A program made the translations under genes and the position numbers. Below, in pieces: positions 1 through 11,548 of a DNA stretch of 60,161 nucleotides. The stretch covers positions 935,376 to 995,536 of the forward strand of contig NZ_HE578945.1 of the NCBI RefSeq assembly GCF_000321045.1, given 5' to 3'. The notes under the pieces are model-generated. The model had not been told where the DNA came from. It was given only the letters and a program-made list of their open reading frames with translations, and ran no database searches. The stretch is from Phytobacter massiliensis JC163. Lineage in GTDB: Bacteria > Pseudomonadota > Gammaproteobacteria > Enterobacterales > Enterobacteriaceae. How positions within the stretch are numbered: position 1 is the stretch's first letter; every line of letters starts with the position of its first letter.

Positions 1-16
1 ATCACTCCCGGATTCG

Positions 17-1696
17 TCAGATATCCGCCAGCGCCGCATCGCGGTCAGGCCAGAAGGTCAGGCGACCGGGGATGGGCTTCACGCCCGCCCGCGCCATGGT
101 GCGCAACGGCTGAAATTCCAGGTTGCTCACTCTCAGCTCAACGCCTTCCGGCAGGCGGTTAACGAAACGCTGGAAGGCATCAAGCCCGCCTGCATCCAGC
201 AGCGGCACCGCATCCCATTTCAACACCACGATCCGTTTGCCCGCCAGGCGACCATCCAGCTCGCTGAACAGACCTTCCGCCGCGGCGAAGAACAGGGGGC
301 CGATAACGCGCAACACCAGCACATCTTCCGGCACGTCGGCGTTAACCGGGGCCAGACGCGTCATTCGCGCGATACGGCGCATAAACAGCAGCGAGGCGAG
401 CACAATGCCCACGCTGATGGCGATAACCATATCGAACAGCACCGTCAGCGACATGCAGATAAGCATCACGATAATGTCATCTTTCGGCGCGCGGCGAAGC
501 AGGTTCACCACTTTATGCGCTTCGCTCATATTCCAGGCCACCATCAGCAGCAGCGCCGCCATGGCAGAGAGCGGCAGCCAGGAGAGCAGCGGGGCGAGCA
601 CCAGCAGCGCCATAATCACCAGCAGGGCATGGATGATGGCCGAGACCGGGGAGGTGGCGCCGGCACGGACGTTAGCGGCGGAGCGGGCAATGGCCGCCGT
701 CGCCGTAATGCCGCCGAAAAAGGGCGCGACAATATTGCCCAGCCCTTGCCCTATCAACTCGCTGTTGGCTTTGTGTCGTGTGCCGGTCATGCCATCCAGC
801 ACAACGGCGCAGAGCAGCGACTCAATCGCCCCCAGCATCGCCATCGAGAAGGCCGCCGGGAGAAGGGCGCGCAGGGAGTCCCAACTGAGGGTAAACGCGC
901 CGCCCGGTAAATCCCACGGCAGCACCAGCTGCGGTAAAAGCTGCGGTATACCGTTTCCCTGGCTGCCGTCAGCCAGCACATAGTGGAACTGCGAACCAAT
1001 GGTAGCCACATCGCCGCCCGCCAGGTTGACCAGCCCCATAACGGCGCAGCCCGCGAGCAGCGCGGGGAGATGCCCGGGTAGGGGGATTCTCAGCCGGGGC
1101 CAGAGGATCAGCGTGCCCAGGGTGACAACAGCGATGGCGGCATCGCCGACATTAACTGTCGGCAGCGCCATCGCCAGCGCCGCCAGCTTCTGCAAATAGT
1201 GTTCCGGCATATGCGCAACCTGCAGACCCAGAAAATCTTTAATCTGCATGGTGCCGATCGTGATACCGATACCGGAGGTGAAGCCCAGCGTAACGGAAAT
1301 CGGGATGTATTCGATCAGGCGGCCAAAACGGGCCAGCCCAAACAGGATTAAGAAAACCCCTGACATCAGGGTCGCCACCAGCAGGCCGGCAAGGCCGAAC
1401 TGCTGTGACACCGGGTAGAGGATTACGACGAAAGCGGCGGTCGGGCCGGAAACGCTGTAGCGCGAGCCCCCGGTCAGGGCGATAACGATACCGGCGACGG
1501 CGGAAGTGTAAAGGCCATACTGCGGCGCGACGCCGCTACCGATAGCCAGCGCCATCGCCAGCGGAATGGCGATAATGCCGACGGTGATGCCAGCAATGAT
1601 ATCGCGGGTAAACCGTGGAACGCTGTAACGGTCTCGCCAGCAGGCTTCAATAATGGCGCTAAATGGCATGATATGGGCAGAAAATACTCTTTTCAC
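17..1696 (-). CDS. dauA: C4-dicarboxylate transporter DauA (SulP family)
   Basis: A 559-residue protein that matches E. coli DauA (YchM) in length and along its whole sequence. The SulP family moves anions; DauA carries succinate and other C4-dicarboxylates across the inner membrane aerobically at acidic pH. The first ~430 residues are a run of hydrophobic membrane segments with conserved SulP motifs such as [11 protein letters not shown] and [10 protein letters not shown]. The last ~120 residues form a cytoplasmic STAS domain starting near [11 protein letters not shown]. The start [12 protein letters not shown] corresponds to the E. coli start. It is transcribed towards the left edge of the window, away from prs, so its downstream neighbour is not visible. 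Family assignment is secure; the substrate is taken from the E. coli orthologue. Confidence 0.96.
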   Translation of the reverse strand: MKRVFSAHIMPFSAIIEACWRDRYSVPRFTRDIIAGITVGIIAIPLAMALAIGSGVAPQYGLYTSAVAGIVIALTGGSRYSVSGPTAAFVVILYPVSQQFGLAGLLVATLMSGVFLILFGLARFGRLIEYIPISVTLGFTSGIGITIGTMQIKDFLGLQVAHMPEHYLQKLAALAMALPTVNVGDAAIAVVTLGTLILWPRLRIPLPGHLPALLAGCAVMGLVNLAGGDVATIGSQFHYVLADGSQGNGIPQLLPQLVLPWDLPGGAFTLSWDSLRALLPAAFSMAMLGAIESLLCAVVLDGMTGTRHKANSELIGQGLGNIVAPFFGGITATAAIARSAANVRAGATSPVSAIIHALLVIMALLVLAPLLSWLPLSAMAALLLMVAWNMSEAHKVVNLLRRAPKDDIIVMLICMSLTVLFDMVIAISVGIVLASLLFMRRIARMTRLAPVNADVPEDVLVLRVIGPLFFAAAEGLFSELDGRLAGKRIVVLKWDAVPLLDAGGLDAFQRFVNRLPEGVELRVSNLEFQPLRTMARAGVKPIPGRLTFWPDRDAALADI

Positions 1697-1778
1697 GGTG
1701 GTTCATCCCTGAAATGAACATGGGTTACACAAAACGTATACCGAAATTTAATAAATCATACAAATGAATTACAGCGAT

Positions 1779-1806
1779 AAAAAAACCCGCCGGAGCGGGT
1801 TTCTTT
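1779..1806 (-). terminator. Rho-independent terminator of prs
   Basis: A hairpin of AAACCCGC and GCGGGTTT with a four-base loop lies just after the prs stop codon in the direction of transcription and is followed on the minus strand by a U-run (seen as the A-run at 1779-1785). Confidence 0.85.
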
Positions 1807-1817
1807 GCCGATGCTGA

Positions 1818-2852
<1,035 letters not shown>

Positions 2853-2892
2853 TTAAAGAGCGCGATGCAACGTCTGGAACAAGGTGACGTTG

Positions 2893-3759
2893 TCACCGAA
2901 ACTCAGCTTGCCCGGCAAGGGCGGCATGCAGAGGGGAGAGGTTAACGCCTTTCGCCACAAATGCATTGAGCCATGCCGGGGCTTGCTCAAGCACCTGACG
3001 CGCAGCAGGCTCTGTGTCAAATTCAGCAAAAACACAGGCACCTGTGCCAGTCAGGCGCGACGGCGCGTATTCTAACAGCCAGGTAAGCGCCTCATCAACC
3101 TTACGAAAACGTTTTCTTGCGATAACCTCGCAATCATTGCTGAATTCACAATTTAATAACGTTTCCAGCGGCCTCACCGGGGTGTTTCTGGGCAGGTCCG
3201 GGTCACGAAAGATTTCCGGGGTGGGGATGCTGACACCGGGGTGGGCCACCAGATACCATTTCTCCGGCGGATCGACCGGAGTGAGCACCTCGCCGACGCC
3301 TTCGGCAAACGCCGCATGGCCGCGAATAAACACCGGTACGTCCGCGCCGAGACGCAGGCCCAGCCCGGCCAGTTCCTCGACGCTCAGGCCGCAGCCCCAC
3401 AGATGATTGAGGGCGACCAGCACCGTCGCGGCGTTGGAGGAACCGCCCCCCAGCCCGCCGCCCATCGGCAGGCGCTTGTCAATGCTGATATCGGCGCCGC
3501 TGCCAGCCGGAAGACGCCCCTGCTGGTCGGCATACTGCATCAGCAGCCGCGCCGCCCGCACGATCAGGTTCTCTTCGTCGGGGACGCCTTTAACTGGCGT
3601 AAGCAGCCGCAGCGCGCCGTCCGTCCGGGGTTCGATGGTCAGCGTGTCGCCATAGTCAAGAAACTGAAACAGCGTCTGCAACGTGTGATAGCCATCGGCG
3701 CGCTGGCCGGTAATGTACAAAAAAAGATTCAGTTTTGCCGGAGCAGGAAAACGCATCAT
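2893..3759 (-). CDS. ispE: 4-diphosphocytidyl-2-C-methyl-D-erythritol kinase
   Basis: Fourth step of the non-mevalonate (MEP) isoprenoid pathway: ATP-dependent phosphorylation of CDP-methylerythritol in the cytoplasm. The 288-residue sequence has the GHMP-kinase layout, with [21 protein letters not shown] at the N-terminus and the glycine-rich ATP loop [15 protein letters not shown] near residue 100. It is about five residues longer at the C-terminus than the E. coli protein. The start codon overlaps the lolB stop by four bases (ATGA), so the two genes are probably translationally coupled, as in E. coli where lolB-ispE-prs are adjacent. Confidence 0.96.
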   Translation of the reverse strand: MMRFPAPAKLNLFLYITGQRADGYHTLQTLFQFLDYGDTLTIEPRTDGALRLLTPVKGVPDEENLIVRAARLLMQYADQQGRLPAGSGADISIDKRLPMGGGLGGGSSNAATVLVALNHLWGCGLSVEELAGLGLRLGADVPVFIRGHAAFAEGVGEVLTPVDPPEKWYLVAHPGVSIPTPEIFRDPDLPRNTPVRPLETLLNCEFSNDCEVIARKRFRKVDEALTWLLEYAPSRLTGTGACVFAEFDTEPAARQVLEQAPAWLNAFVAKGVNLSPLHAALAGQAEFR

Positions 3760-4379
3760 TTAACGATCCAGTTATCCATTTTCAGCTTGATACGCTGGTC
3801 GCCGTTGTTGAGCTCCAGATTCGAGGGGAGCGCGGGCTGCGTTTTACTGTCATAGCCGTTATAGACCACCTTCCAGGTTTTCCCATTCTGGGTGTAATTC
3901 AGTTCGCTCAGGCGATACTGGCTATCCAGCTTGTAGTCGGTGGCGTCGCCAGGCAGGCCGACAATCCACTGGCGCAGGCTGTTCAGAGGAATAGGCATGC
4001 CGGTGAGTTTGCCAATCATCTCTTCGGCATCTTCGGCGTTGTAGCGCTGGCCTTTGTTATCCACCAGCTGCACGCTGCCCGGCTGCGCGTTCAGCTCCAG
4101 TTCAGTACTGCCCAGCGGGTTAGTCAGCAGCAGGCGGTAACGATCCTGGCTGGTTTGCTGCCAGAAAAAGCGGGCGTAGACTTTTTGCTGATCGGATAGA
4201 AAGGCGAAGGCGCCGCGCGTCTGGAACTGATTAAGATTGCGCACCTCCTGCTGATGCGCCCGCCACTGTGGCGCGTCCGGGCTTTTGCCTGGCCCTTTCG
4301 GCGCGGTAAGCGTACAGGCGGTCAGAACGAGGCTTGCCAGCGGCAGCAGGCGAATAAGGCGAAATTCCGGCAGTGTCAT
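3756..4379 (-). CDS. lolB: Outer-membrane lipoprotein LolB
   Basis: Receives lipoproteins from the periplasmic carrier LolA and inserts them in the outer membrane. The 207-residue precursor begins with a lipoprotein signal peptide ending in the lipobox LTAC, so the mature protein starts at Cys22. Residue +2 is Thr rather than Asp, which by the usual sorting rule sends the lipoprotein to the outer membrane. The mature part aligns with E. coli LolB ([23 protein letters not shown], split here as QFQTRGAF and QKVYARFFW). It is divergent from hemA across about 200 bases, and its stop overlaps the ispE start. Confidence 0.95.
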   Translation of the reverse strand: MTLPEFRLIRLLPLASLVLTACTLTAPKGPGKSPDAPQWRAHQQEVRNLNQFQTRGAFAFLSDQQKVYARFFWQQTSQDRYRLLLTNPLGSTELELNAQPGSVQLVDNKGQRYNAEDAEEMIGKLTGMPIPLNSLRQWIVGLPGDATDYKLDSQYRLSELNYTQNGKTWKVVYNGYDSKTQPALPSNLELNNGDQRIKLKMDNWIVK

Positions 4380-4580
4380 AATGGGGGCAAATCCTTGATA
4401 TGCGTTGCAGTTAATACTCTTAATGCTAGCGCCGGGGGCGCAGAGCGTCTACGTTCAAGTTGTCTTAAATCATGAAATTACCAATTACTCCAAAAGAGGG
4501 CGCTCTCTTTTATTGACCTCGCGCATCCTGTATGATGCGCACAGTCTAACCTTATCAACGTTGGTACTATTCCCGCACCC

Positions 4581-5837
4581 ATGACCCTTTTAGCGCTCGG
4601 CATCAACCACAAAACGGCTCCTGTTTCGCTGCGAGAACGCATTACGTTTTCGCCGGACACGCTCGACAAGGCGCTGGAAAGCCTGCTGGCGCAGCCAATG
4701 GTGCAGGGCGGGGTGGTACTGTCGACCTGTAACCGTACCGAGCTCTACCTGAGCGTAGAGGAGCGGGACAACCTGCACGAATCCCTGATTCGCTGGCTGT
4801 GTGATTATCACAACATCAGCGAAGAGGAGCTGCGTAACAGCCTCTACTGGCACCATGATAATGACGCGGTCAGCCATCTGATGCGGGTGGCGAGCGGGCT
4901 GGATTCGCTGGTGCTGGGCGAGCCGCAAATTCTCGGCCAGGTAAAAAAAGCCTTTGCCGACTCCAGCCGCGGCCATCTTAACGCCAGCGAACTCGAACGC
5001 ATGTTCCAGAAGTCCTTCTCCGTCGCCAAGCGTGTGCGCACGGAGACGGATATCGGCGCCAGCGCGGTGTCGGTCGCCTTCGCGGCCTGTACTCTGGCGC
5101 GGCAGATCTTTGAATCGCTCTCAACGGTGACGGTGATGCTGGTCGGCGCCGGGGAGACGATTGAGCTGGTGGCCCGTCATCTGCGCGAACATAAAGTGCA
5201 GAAGATGATTATCGCCAACCGCACCCGCGAACGGGCGCAGGCGCTGGCGGATGAAGTAGGCGCGGAGGTCATCTCCCTGAGTGATATCGATTCGCGCCTG
5301 AAAGATGCCGATATCGTCATCAGCTCTACCGCCAGCCCGCTGCCGATTATCGGTAAAGGCATGGTGGAACGGGCGATGAAAGCCCGCCGCAACCAGCCGG
5401 TGCTGCTGGTGGATATCGCCGTGCCGCGCGACGTCGAGCCGGAAGTCGGCAAGGTGGCCAACGCCTATTTATACAGCGTCGATGATTTACAGAGCATCAT
5501 TCAGCATAACCTGGCGCAGCGCAAAGCGGCGGCGGTGCAGGCTGAAAGCATTGTCGAGCAGGAAACCAGCGAGTTTATGGCCTGGCTGCGCGCCCAGAGC
5601 GCCAGCGAAACCATTCGTGAATACCGCAGTCAGTCCGAGCAGATCCGCGACGAACTGACGGCGAAAGCGCTTGCCTCCCTTGAACAGGGCGGCGACGCAC
5701 AAGCCATATTGCAGGATCTGGCCTGGAAACTGACCAACCGCCTGATCCACGCGCCAACAAAATCACTTCAGCAGGCCGCCCGTGACGGGGATGATGAGCG
5801 CCTGCATATTCTGCGCAACAGCCTCGGGCTGGAGTAG
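4581..5837 (+). CDS. hemA: Glutamyl-tRNA reductase
   Basis: NADPH-dependent reduction of glutamyl-tRNA(Glu) to glutamate-1-semialdehyde, the first committed step of haem synthesis by the C5 pathway. The 418 residues match E. coli HemA from [20 protein letters not shown]. The catalytic Cys50 is in STCNRTELY, and the NADP-binding region has [17 protein letters not shown]. The N-terminus contains the residues known in enterobacteria to make HemA a target of Lon/ClpAP when haem is plentiful; that regulation is known for the family, not seen here. It leads the hemA-prfA-prmC gene string. The 200 bases upstream carry a TATGAT hexamer at 4531 that could be a -10 box, but no well-spaced -35 was found. 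Confidence 0.97.
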   Translation: MTLLALGINHKTAPVSLRERITFSPDTLDKALESLLAQPMVQGGVVLSTCNRTELYLSVEERDNLHESLIRWLCDYHNISEEELRNSLYWHHDNDAVSHLMRVASGLDSLVLGEPQILGQVKKAFADSSRGHLNASELERMFQKSFSVAKRVRTETDIGASAVSVAFAACTLARQIFESLSTVTVMLVGAGETIELVARHLREHKVQKMIIANRTRERAQALADEVGAEVISLSDIDSRLKDADIVISSTASPLPIIGKGMVERAMKARRNQPVLLVDIAVPRDVEPEVGKVANAYLYSVDDLQSIIQHNLAQRKAAAVQAESIVEQETSEFMAWLRAQSASETIREYRSQSEQIRDELTAKALASLEQGGDAQAILQDLAWKLTNRLIHAPTKSLQQAARDGDDERLHILRNSLGLE

Positions 5838-5874
5838 CACAACATTTTTCTTATTACAGGGTGCATTTACGCCT

Positions 5875-6957
5875 ATGAAGCCTTCTATCGTTGCCAAACT
5901 GGAAGCCTTGTACGAGCGCCATGAAGAAGTTCAGGCCTTACTCGGCGACGCGCAAACTATTGCCGATCAGGAGCGTTTTCGCGCCCTGTCCAGAGAATAT
6001 GCGCAATTAAGCGACGTATCGCGTTGTTTTACTGACTGGCAACAGGTTCAGGAAGATATGGAAACCGCCCGGATGATGCTCGACGATCCGGAAATGCGCG
6101 ATATGGCGCAGGAAGAGATGGTCAGCGCAAAGGAAAAAAGCGAAGCGCTGGAGCAGCAGCTGCAAATCTTGCTGCTGCCTAAAGATCCTGATGATGAGCG
6201 CAGCGCCTTCCTCGAAGTGCGCGCCGGAACGGGCGGTGATGAAGCGGCGCTGTTTGCCGGCGACCTGTTCCGCATGTACAGCCGTTACGCCGAGGCGCGC
6301 CGCTGGCGCGTTGAGATCATGAGCGCTAACGAAGGCGAACATGGCGGTTATAAAGAAGTTATCGCGAAAATCAGCGGCGACGGGGTGTATGGCCGACTGA
6401 AATTTGAGTCCGGCGGCCACCGCGTTCAGCGCGTGCCGGCGACCGAGTCGCAGGGGCGTATCCACACCTCCGCCTGTACGGTTGCGGTGATGCCGGAACT
6501 GCCGGAAGCGGAACTGCCGGATATCAACCCGGCGGATCTGCGTATCGACACCTTCCGTTCTTCCGGCGCGGGCGGCCAGCACGTTAACACCACCGACTCG
6601 GCCATTCGTATCACCCACCTGCCAACCGGTATTGTCGTGGAGTGCCAGGACGAACGTTCCCAGCATAAGAACAAAGCGAAGGCGCTCGCCGTGCTGGGGG
6701 CGCGTATTCATGCCGCGGAAGTGGCGAAACGCCAGCAGGCAGAAGCCTCAACCCGTCGCAACCTGCTGGGCAGCGGCGATCGCAGCGATCGCAACCGCAC
6801 CTATAACTTCCCGCAGGGCCGGGTCACCGACCACCGCATCAACCTTACTCTCTACCGCCTTGACGAAGTCATGGAAGGCAAACTGGACATGCTCATCGAG
6901 CCTATTGTTCAGGAACACCAGGCCGACCTGCTGGCGGCGCTTGCCGGGCAGGAGTGA
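5875..6957 (+). CDS. prfA: Peptide chain release factor 1
   Basis: Recognises UAA and UAG stop codons and triggers release of the finished peptide on the ribosome. Start ATG at 5875 gives [19 protein letters not shown] and the usual 360 residues; a longer frame starting inside hemA is not the real start. The stop-codon recognition tripeptide PAT lies in [10 protein letters not shown] near residue 188, and the catalytic GGQ motif lies in [14 protein letters not shown] near residue 235. The gene sits 37 bases after hemA and its stop overlaps the prmC start, the gene for the methyltransferase that modifies the GGQ glutamine. Confidence 0.97.
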   Translation: MKPSIVAKLEALYERHEEVQALLGDAQTIADQERFRALSREYAQLSDVSRCFTDWQQVQEDMETARMMLDDPEMRDMAQEEMVSAKEKSEALEQQLQILLLPKDPDDERSAFLEVRAGTGGDEAALFAGDLFRMYSRYAEARRWRVEIMSANEGEHGGYKEVIAKISGDGVYGRLKFESGGHRVQRVPATESQGRIHTSACTVAVMPELPEAELPDINPADLRIDTFRSSGAGGQHVNTTDSAIRITHLPTGIVVECQDERSQHKNKAKALAVLGARIHAAEVAKRQQAEASTRRNLLGSGDRSDRNRTYNFPQGRVTDHRINLTLYRLDEVMEGKLDMLIEPIVQEHQADLLAALAGQE

Positions 6958-7802
6958 TGGACTATCAGCAGTGGCTACAGCGAGCGACAGGCCAGCTCGC
7001 GCACGGTGAAAGCCCGCGCCGGGACGCTGAAATTCTGCTGGGCTTTGTGACGGGGAAAACGCGCACCTTCATTCTGGCTTTTGGCGAGACGCCGTTGACC
7101 GGGGATGAATGCGAGCGGCTGGAAGCGCTGCTGGAGCGTCGCGCCCGTGGCGAGCCCGTTGCGTATCTGACCGGCGAGAGGGAGTTCTGGTCGCTGCCGC
7201 TGTTTGTCTCGTCGGCCACCCTGATTCCCCGCCCGGACACCGAATGTCTGGTCGAGCAGGCGCTGGCGCGTCTGCCGCCGCAGCCCTGCCAGATTCTGGA
7301 TTTAGGCACCGGCACCGGGGCGATTGCGCTGGCGCTGGCCAGCGAAAGGCCGGATTGCGATGTCGCCGCGGTTGATGTCGTCCCCGATGCGGTAACATTA
7401 GCCCGCCGTAACGCAGAGCGGCTGGGGCTGGCTAACGTTACGGTGCTGCTCAGCCACTGGTTTAGCGCGGTGGAAGGGCGGCAGTTTGAATTGATTGTCA
7501 GCAACCCGCCCTATATTGATGCCGACGATCCGCATCTCGCCCAGGGCGACGTGCGTTTTGAGCCGCGCTCGGCGCTGGTCGCGGCGCAGGAGGGGCTTGC
7601 GGATATCGGCTGGATAATCGCACAATCAAGGCGCTTTTTGCGTCCCGGCGGCTGGCTGATGATTGAACATGGCTGGCGGCAGGGCGAGGCGGTACGCGCG
7701 CTGTTCGACCAGGCGGGATACCGGCAGACGGAAACCTGCCGTGATTATGGCGATAACGAACGTTTAACGCTGGCCTGCTGGCCCGCCGGGGCGGGTTCAT
7801 GA
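6957..7802 (+). CDS. prmC: Release factor glutamine methyltransferase
   Basis: Methylates the glutamine of the GGQ motif in release factors 1 and 2 with S-adenosylmethionine. The protein starts [14 protein letters not shown] at 6957, overlapping the prfA stop TGA by one base (an in-frame GTG three bases upstream is also possible). The SAM-binding loop LDLGTGTGAIALALASERPD and the catalytic NPPY motif in VSNPPYIDADDP are present. Length is about 281 residues against 277 in E. coli, with a slightly different C-terminal tail (LACWPAGAGS). The coupling with its substrate gene prfA is conserved across enterobacteria. Confidence 0.96.
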   Translation: MDYQQWLQRATGQLAHGESPRRDAEILLGFVTGKTRTFILAFGETPLTGDECERLEALLERRARGEPVAYLTGEREFWSLPLFVSSATLIPRPDTECLVEQALARLPPQPCQILDLGTGTGAIALALASERPDCDVAAVDVVPDAVTLARRNAERLGLANVTVLLSHWFSAVEGRQFELIVSNPPYIDADDPHLAQGDVRFEPRSALVAAQEGLADIGWIIAQSRRFLRPGGWLMIEHGWRQGEAVRALFDQAGYRQTETCRDYGDNERLTLACWPAGAGS

Positions 7803-7829
7803 GCCCGGCGCGCTCCTCTCGACGGCGTA

Positions 7830-8002
7830 TGGCTGACGAAGAAGCGGTTTGGCGTTATCATCTACATCGTTTTGGGTTTCACTGCGCAGGCGCAATAGCG
7901 TCCGCGCAGCCAGCAAACGCGGTTAATCGCATTGTTGCTGGTGCTGGTGGTGCTTTACATCATCATAAACTTGCCGCCACAAAGACACCGATATTGGGGT
8001 AA
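7830..8002 (+). pseudogene. sirB2: Remnant of sirB2 (ychQ), 5' end deleted and frame broken
   Basis: In E. coli an integral membrane protein of about 130 residues, SirB2/YchQ, lies between prmC and sirB1. Here only the 3' part is left. Reading from 7830 gives WLTKKRFGVIIYIVLGF, clearly like the SirB2 C-terminal half, but an in-frame TAG follows at 7896-7898. Beyond it RPRSQQTRLIALLLVLVVLYIII continues in two parts (RPRSQQTRLIALLL, VLVVLYIII) and then a frameshift moves the ending KLAATKTPILG into another frame, stopping at 8002. The first ~70 codons are absent, since prmC ends at 7802. A 67-codon open frame from 7799 reads mostly the wrong frame and is not a gene. Confidence 0.8.
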
Positions 8003-8005
8003 TAC

Positions 8006-8815
8006 ATGCGGTCGTTAGCCGATTTCGAATTTAATAGAGCGCCATTGTGCGAAGGAATGATTCTCGTATCGGAGCTGATACGTGACGACTTCCCCTCGCA
8101 GTTTGTGCATGACGAACTGGAGCGCCTGGTCAGGCTGGCGCGGGAAGAGATTTCCGAGGCCCAGCCGCAGGACTGGCAGTTAGAAAAGCTGCTTGAACTG
8201 TTTTATGGCGAATGGGGCTTTCAGGACACGCGCGGCGTATACCGGTTATCGGATGCGCTGTGGCTGGACAAAGTATTAAAAAACCGTCAGGGTAGCGCGG
8301 TGTCGCTGGGGGCCATCTTATTGTGGGTCGCCGGGCATCTTGATATCCCCCTGATGCCGGTCATTTTTCCGACGCAGCTGATTTTGCGCGCGGAGTGGCT
8401 GGACGGCGAGATGTGGCTCATTAATCCCTTTAACGGCGATACGCTTGATGAGCATACGCTGGAAGTGTGGTTAAAGGGCAATATCAGCCCGGTTGCCGAG
8501 CTGTTTAACGAAGATCTCGATGAGGCGGACAACGCCGAGGTCATCCGCAAACTGCTGGATACGCTGAAATCGGCGTTGATGGAAGAGCAGCAGATGGAAC
8601 TGGCGCTGCGCGCGAGCGAAGCGTTATTGCAGTTTAACCCGGAAGATCCCTATGAGATCCGCGACCGTGGTCTGATATACGCTCAGCTGGAGTGCGACCA
8701 CGTTGCGCTGCATGACTTAAGTTACTTTGTCGAGCAGTGTCCGGAAGATCCTATTAGTGAAATGATCCGTGCGCAAATCAACACCATTTCGCATAAGCAC
8801 ATTACACTGCACTAA
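8006..8815 (+). CDS. sirB1: SirB1-family protein (transglutaminase-like / TPR)
   Basis: A 269-residue cytoplasmic protein matching E. coli SirB1 (YchA). The N-terminal two thirds resemble the transglutaminase-like fold (GSAVSLGAILLWVAGHLDIP, FNGDTLDEH), and the C-terminal third has tetratricopeptide-like helices (MELALRASEALLQFNPEDPYE). The locus was named for effects on SirA-dependent regulation in Salmonella, but no biochemical activity is established for the family. It begins four bases after the end of the sirB2 remnant, so it was probably once coupled to it, and lies 37 bases upstream of kdsA. Confidence 0.93.
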   Translation: MRSLADFEFNRAPLCEGMILVSELIRDDFPSQFVHDELERLVRLAREEISEAQPQDWQLEKLLELFYGEWGFQDTRGVYRLSDALWLDKVLKNRQGSAVSLGAILLWVAGHLDIPLMPVIFPTQLILRAEWLDGEMWLINPFNGDTLDEHTLEVWLKGNISPVAELFNEDLDEADNAEVIRKLLDTLKSALMEEQQMELALRASEALLQFNPEDPYEIRDRGLIYAQLECDHVALHDLSYFVEQCPEDPISEMIRAQINTISHKHITLH

Positions 8816-8843
8816 ATGTGAATTAATCGACTTAATTTGATAA

Positions 8844-9707
<864 letters not shown>

Positions 9708-9736
9708 GATTCGCTGATACCAGACCGCGCCACTCT

Positions 9737-9778
9737 CCACTGGGGAGGGGCGGGTGAGGGGGGCAGGTCGCCCCCCTC
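9737..9778. repeat. GC-rich imperfect inverted repeat after kdsA
   Basis: Between the convergent kdsA and chaA lie two GC-rich hairpins: CTCCACTGGGGAG, and GGGGGGC with GCCCCCC around an AGGTC loop (9757-9776). There is no T-run, so this is not a classical terminator. The wording of the strand (CCCTCACCC and CCCCTCCCC on the minus strand) resembles short interspersed repeats common between enterobacterial genes. E. coli has the long-direct-repeat ldr/rdl toxin genes in this gap; nothing of that kind fits in these 75 bases. Confidence 0.45.
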
Positions 9779-9782
9779 CGCG

Positions 9783-10883
9783 TTAAGCAAATATGGTCAT
9801 CAGATAAGCAATAAACAGCGCCAGATGCGCTGCACCGTTCAGCACATTCGTTCGCCCCGTCGAAAACGAGATCTGGCACAGCAGTAAAGAGGCCAGCATC
9901 ACCACCAGTTCCGGCGCGCCCAGCGCAAACATCAAATCATTGCCGGTCAGCCAGGCAATCAGCGTCACCACCGGTACGGTCAGTGAGATCGTCGCCAGCA
10001 CCGAGCCAAAGAAAAGATTCATCGCCCGCTGCACCTGATTATTGAGTACCGCTTTCAGCGCCCCTAACCCTTCCGGTGAGAGAATTAACAGCGCCACAAG
10101 GAAACCGGTAAAGGCCACCGGGGCGTTCATCTGCGTCAGCAGCGCCTCAAGCGGGTTGGCGTTAACCTTGGTGACGGCGATAACCGCAATCAGATGCACG
10201 ATCAGCCAAATAGCGTGCCACAGGCTGCTGTGCGCCGACGGCTTACCGTGGTGCGGGTCGTCGTCGTCGCTCTCATCTTCATGCTCATACACGAACAGGC
10301 TCTGGTGCGTTTTGGTCTGAATGAGCAGAAACACGCCATACATCGCGGCCGAGATAAGCGCCACCAGCAGTGACTGGCCGATGGAGAAGTTGCCGCCCGG
10401 CAACGCCATCGGGAAGACCAGCACAATGACCGCCAGCGGGAAGAGGGCGATGAGATACTGTTTAATGCCGAACAGGTTCATATACTGGGTGGCGAATTTG
10501 CGCCCGCCCAGCAGCAGTGAAAAGCCCACCAGACCGCCGGTGACAATCATGATTATGGAGTAGAGCGTGTCACGCATCAGAGTCGGCGCGGCGTCGCCGG
10601 TCGCCATAAGCGCGGAAATCAGGCTGACTTCAAGAATGACAACGGAAAGGCTCAAAATTAACGAGCCGTAAGGTTCGCCAAGCCGGTGCGCCAGCACGTC
10701 GGCATGTCGAACAACGCTAAACGCGCTGGATAATATCCCCACCAGCGCCAGTAAATTCATGCCGATAACCACTGGCAGCGACTGGCTGTTCCCCCAGAAC
10801 AGCAGCACTGCCAGCGCCAGCACCGGGAAAATGAGCGAAGTCTCCTTATGACGGGTTTTCACCGCCTCGTGTATTGCTGTCAT
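9783..10883 (-). CDS. chaA: Sodium-potassium/proton and calcium/proton antiporter ChaA
   Basis: Inner-membrane cation/proton antiporter of the CaCA superfamily, exporting Na+, K+ or Ca2+ at high pH in E. coli. From ATG 10883 (MTAIHEAVKTRHKETS) the protein has 366 residues, the E. coli length; an in-frame extension to 10937 is not conserved. Two halves of about five or six membrane segments each carry the repeated signature (LSLSVVILEVSLI and ILSPEGLGALKAVL, with an acidic residue in each). Between them is the highly acidic cytoplasmic loop EHEDESDDDDPHHG, a feature of ChaA. It is divergent from chaB with 257 bases between the start codons. Confidence 0.95.
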   Translation of the reverse strand: MTAIHEAVKTRHKETSLIFPVLALAVLLFWGNSQSLPVVIGMNLLALVGILSSAFSVVRHADVLAHRLGEPYGSLILSLSVVILEVSLISALMATGDAAPTLMRDTLYSIIMIVTGGLVGFSLLLGGRKFATQYMNLFGIKQYLIALFPLAVIVLVFPMALPGGNFSIGQSLLVALISAAMYGVFLLIQTKTHQSLFVYEHEDESDDDDPHHGKPSAHSSLWHAIWLIVHLIAVIAVTKVNANPLEALLTQMNAPVAFTGFLVALLILSPEGLGALKAVLNNQVQRAMNLFFGSVLATISLTVPVVTLIAWLTGNDLMFALGAPELVVMLASLLLCQISFSTGRTNVLNGAAHLALFIAYLMTIFA

Positions 10884-11140
10884 TATTTCTCCAGTTTGCA
10901 GGTGTAAAATAAAATATTTCCAGATGTAAAATAGCAAAATATGCAGAAGTACCGCGGGATTTTTACTTTTATTTACGGCTACGGTGAAATTTCGCCTCTC
11001 AGCCTTTCTTTATTACACTTTGGTTTAATTTCCATTTAGCTACCAGCAAGATAGCGTGGCTAAATCCTAATTATTGACAGGCCGGTGGCAAAGCAAAGCA
11101 GTATCTACCAGACTTAAGTTTTTACTTAAGGAGATGAATG

Positions 11141-11371
11141 ATGCCGTACAAAAACAAATCTGACCTGCCCGAAAGCGTCAAACATGTTCTGCCTGCGCAC
11201 GCCCAGGATATCTACAAAGAAGCCTTTAACAGCGCCTGGGATCAGTACAAAGATAAGGACGATCGCCGCGGCGACGACAGCCGGGAAGAGACGGCGCACA
11301 AAGTTGCCTGGGCGGCGGTGAAAAATGATTACGAAAAGGGCGATGACGATAAATGGCATAAAAAGAAATAA
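11141..11371 (+). CDS. chaB: ChaB family protein (cation transport regulator)
   Basis: A 76-residue, highly charged cytoplasmic protein that matches E. coli ChaB closely (MPYKNKSDLPESVKHVLP, AHKVAWAAVKNDYEKGDDD). It was proposed to regulate ChaA because of its position, but its molecular role is not settled. ATG 11141 is chosen by alignment; another ATG lies immediately before at 11138. A strong AAGGAGATGA ribosome site precedes it. It stands upstream of chaC with 177 bases between. Confidence 0.93.
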   Translation: MPYKNKSDLPESVKHVLPAHAQDIYKEAFNSAWDQYKDKDDRRGDDSREETAHKVAWAAVKNDYEKGDDDKWHKKK

Positions 11372-11548
11372 TTAGCGTAGCAGCGCCGGTTTAGCTTTTT
11401 TTAATATCGCCACGAACGGTTGCGTTAAGAGATATTCCGCGTCGGGCTCTCTTGTCAACGGCCCGTGAATTGCATATCGTCATTGCAATATGCCAGGAAG
11501 GCAGCAGCATAGTCATCGTAGGGATACGCGCAGTGGCGGAGGTAGAAA

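Noticed and set aside
4513-4536. hemA promoter made of TTGACC and TATGAT
   Set aside because: The hexamers are only 12 bases apart, too close for a sigma-70 promoter, so no confident promoter was annotated.
7799-8002. 67-codon open frame after prmC as a new small gene
   Set aside because: Other frames of the same DNA read as the C-terminal part of SirB2, so the frame is a by-product of decay.
9737-9778. Rho-independent terminator of kdsA
   Set aside because: The hairpin has no T-run on either strand, so it is listed only as a repeat.
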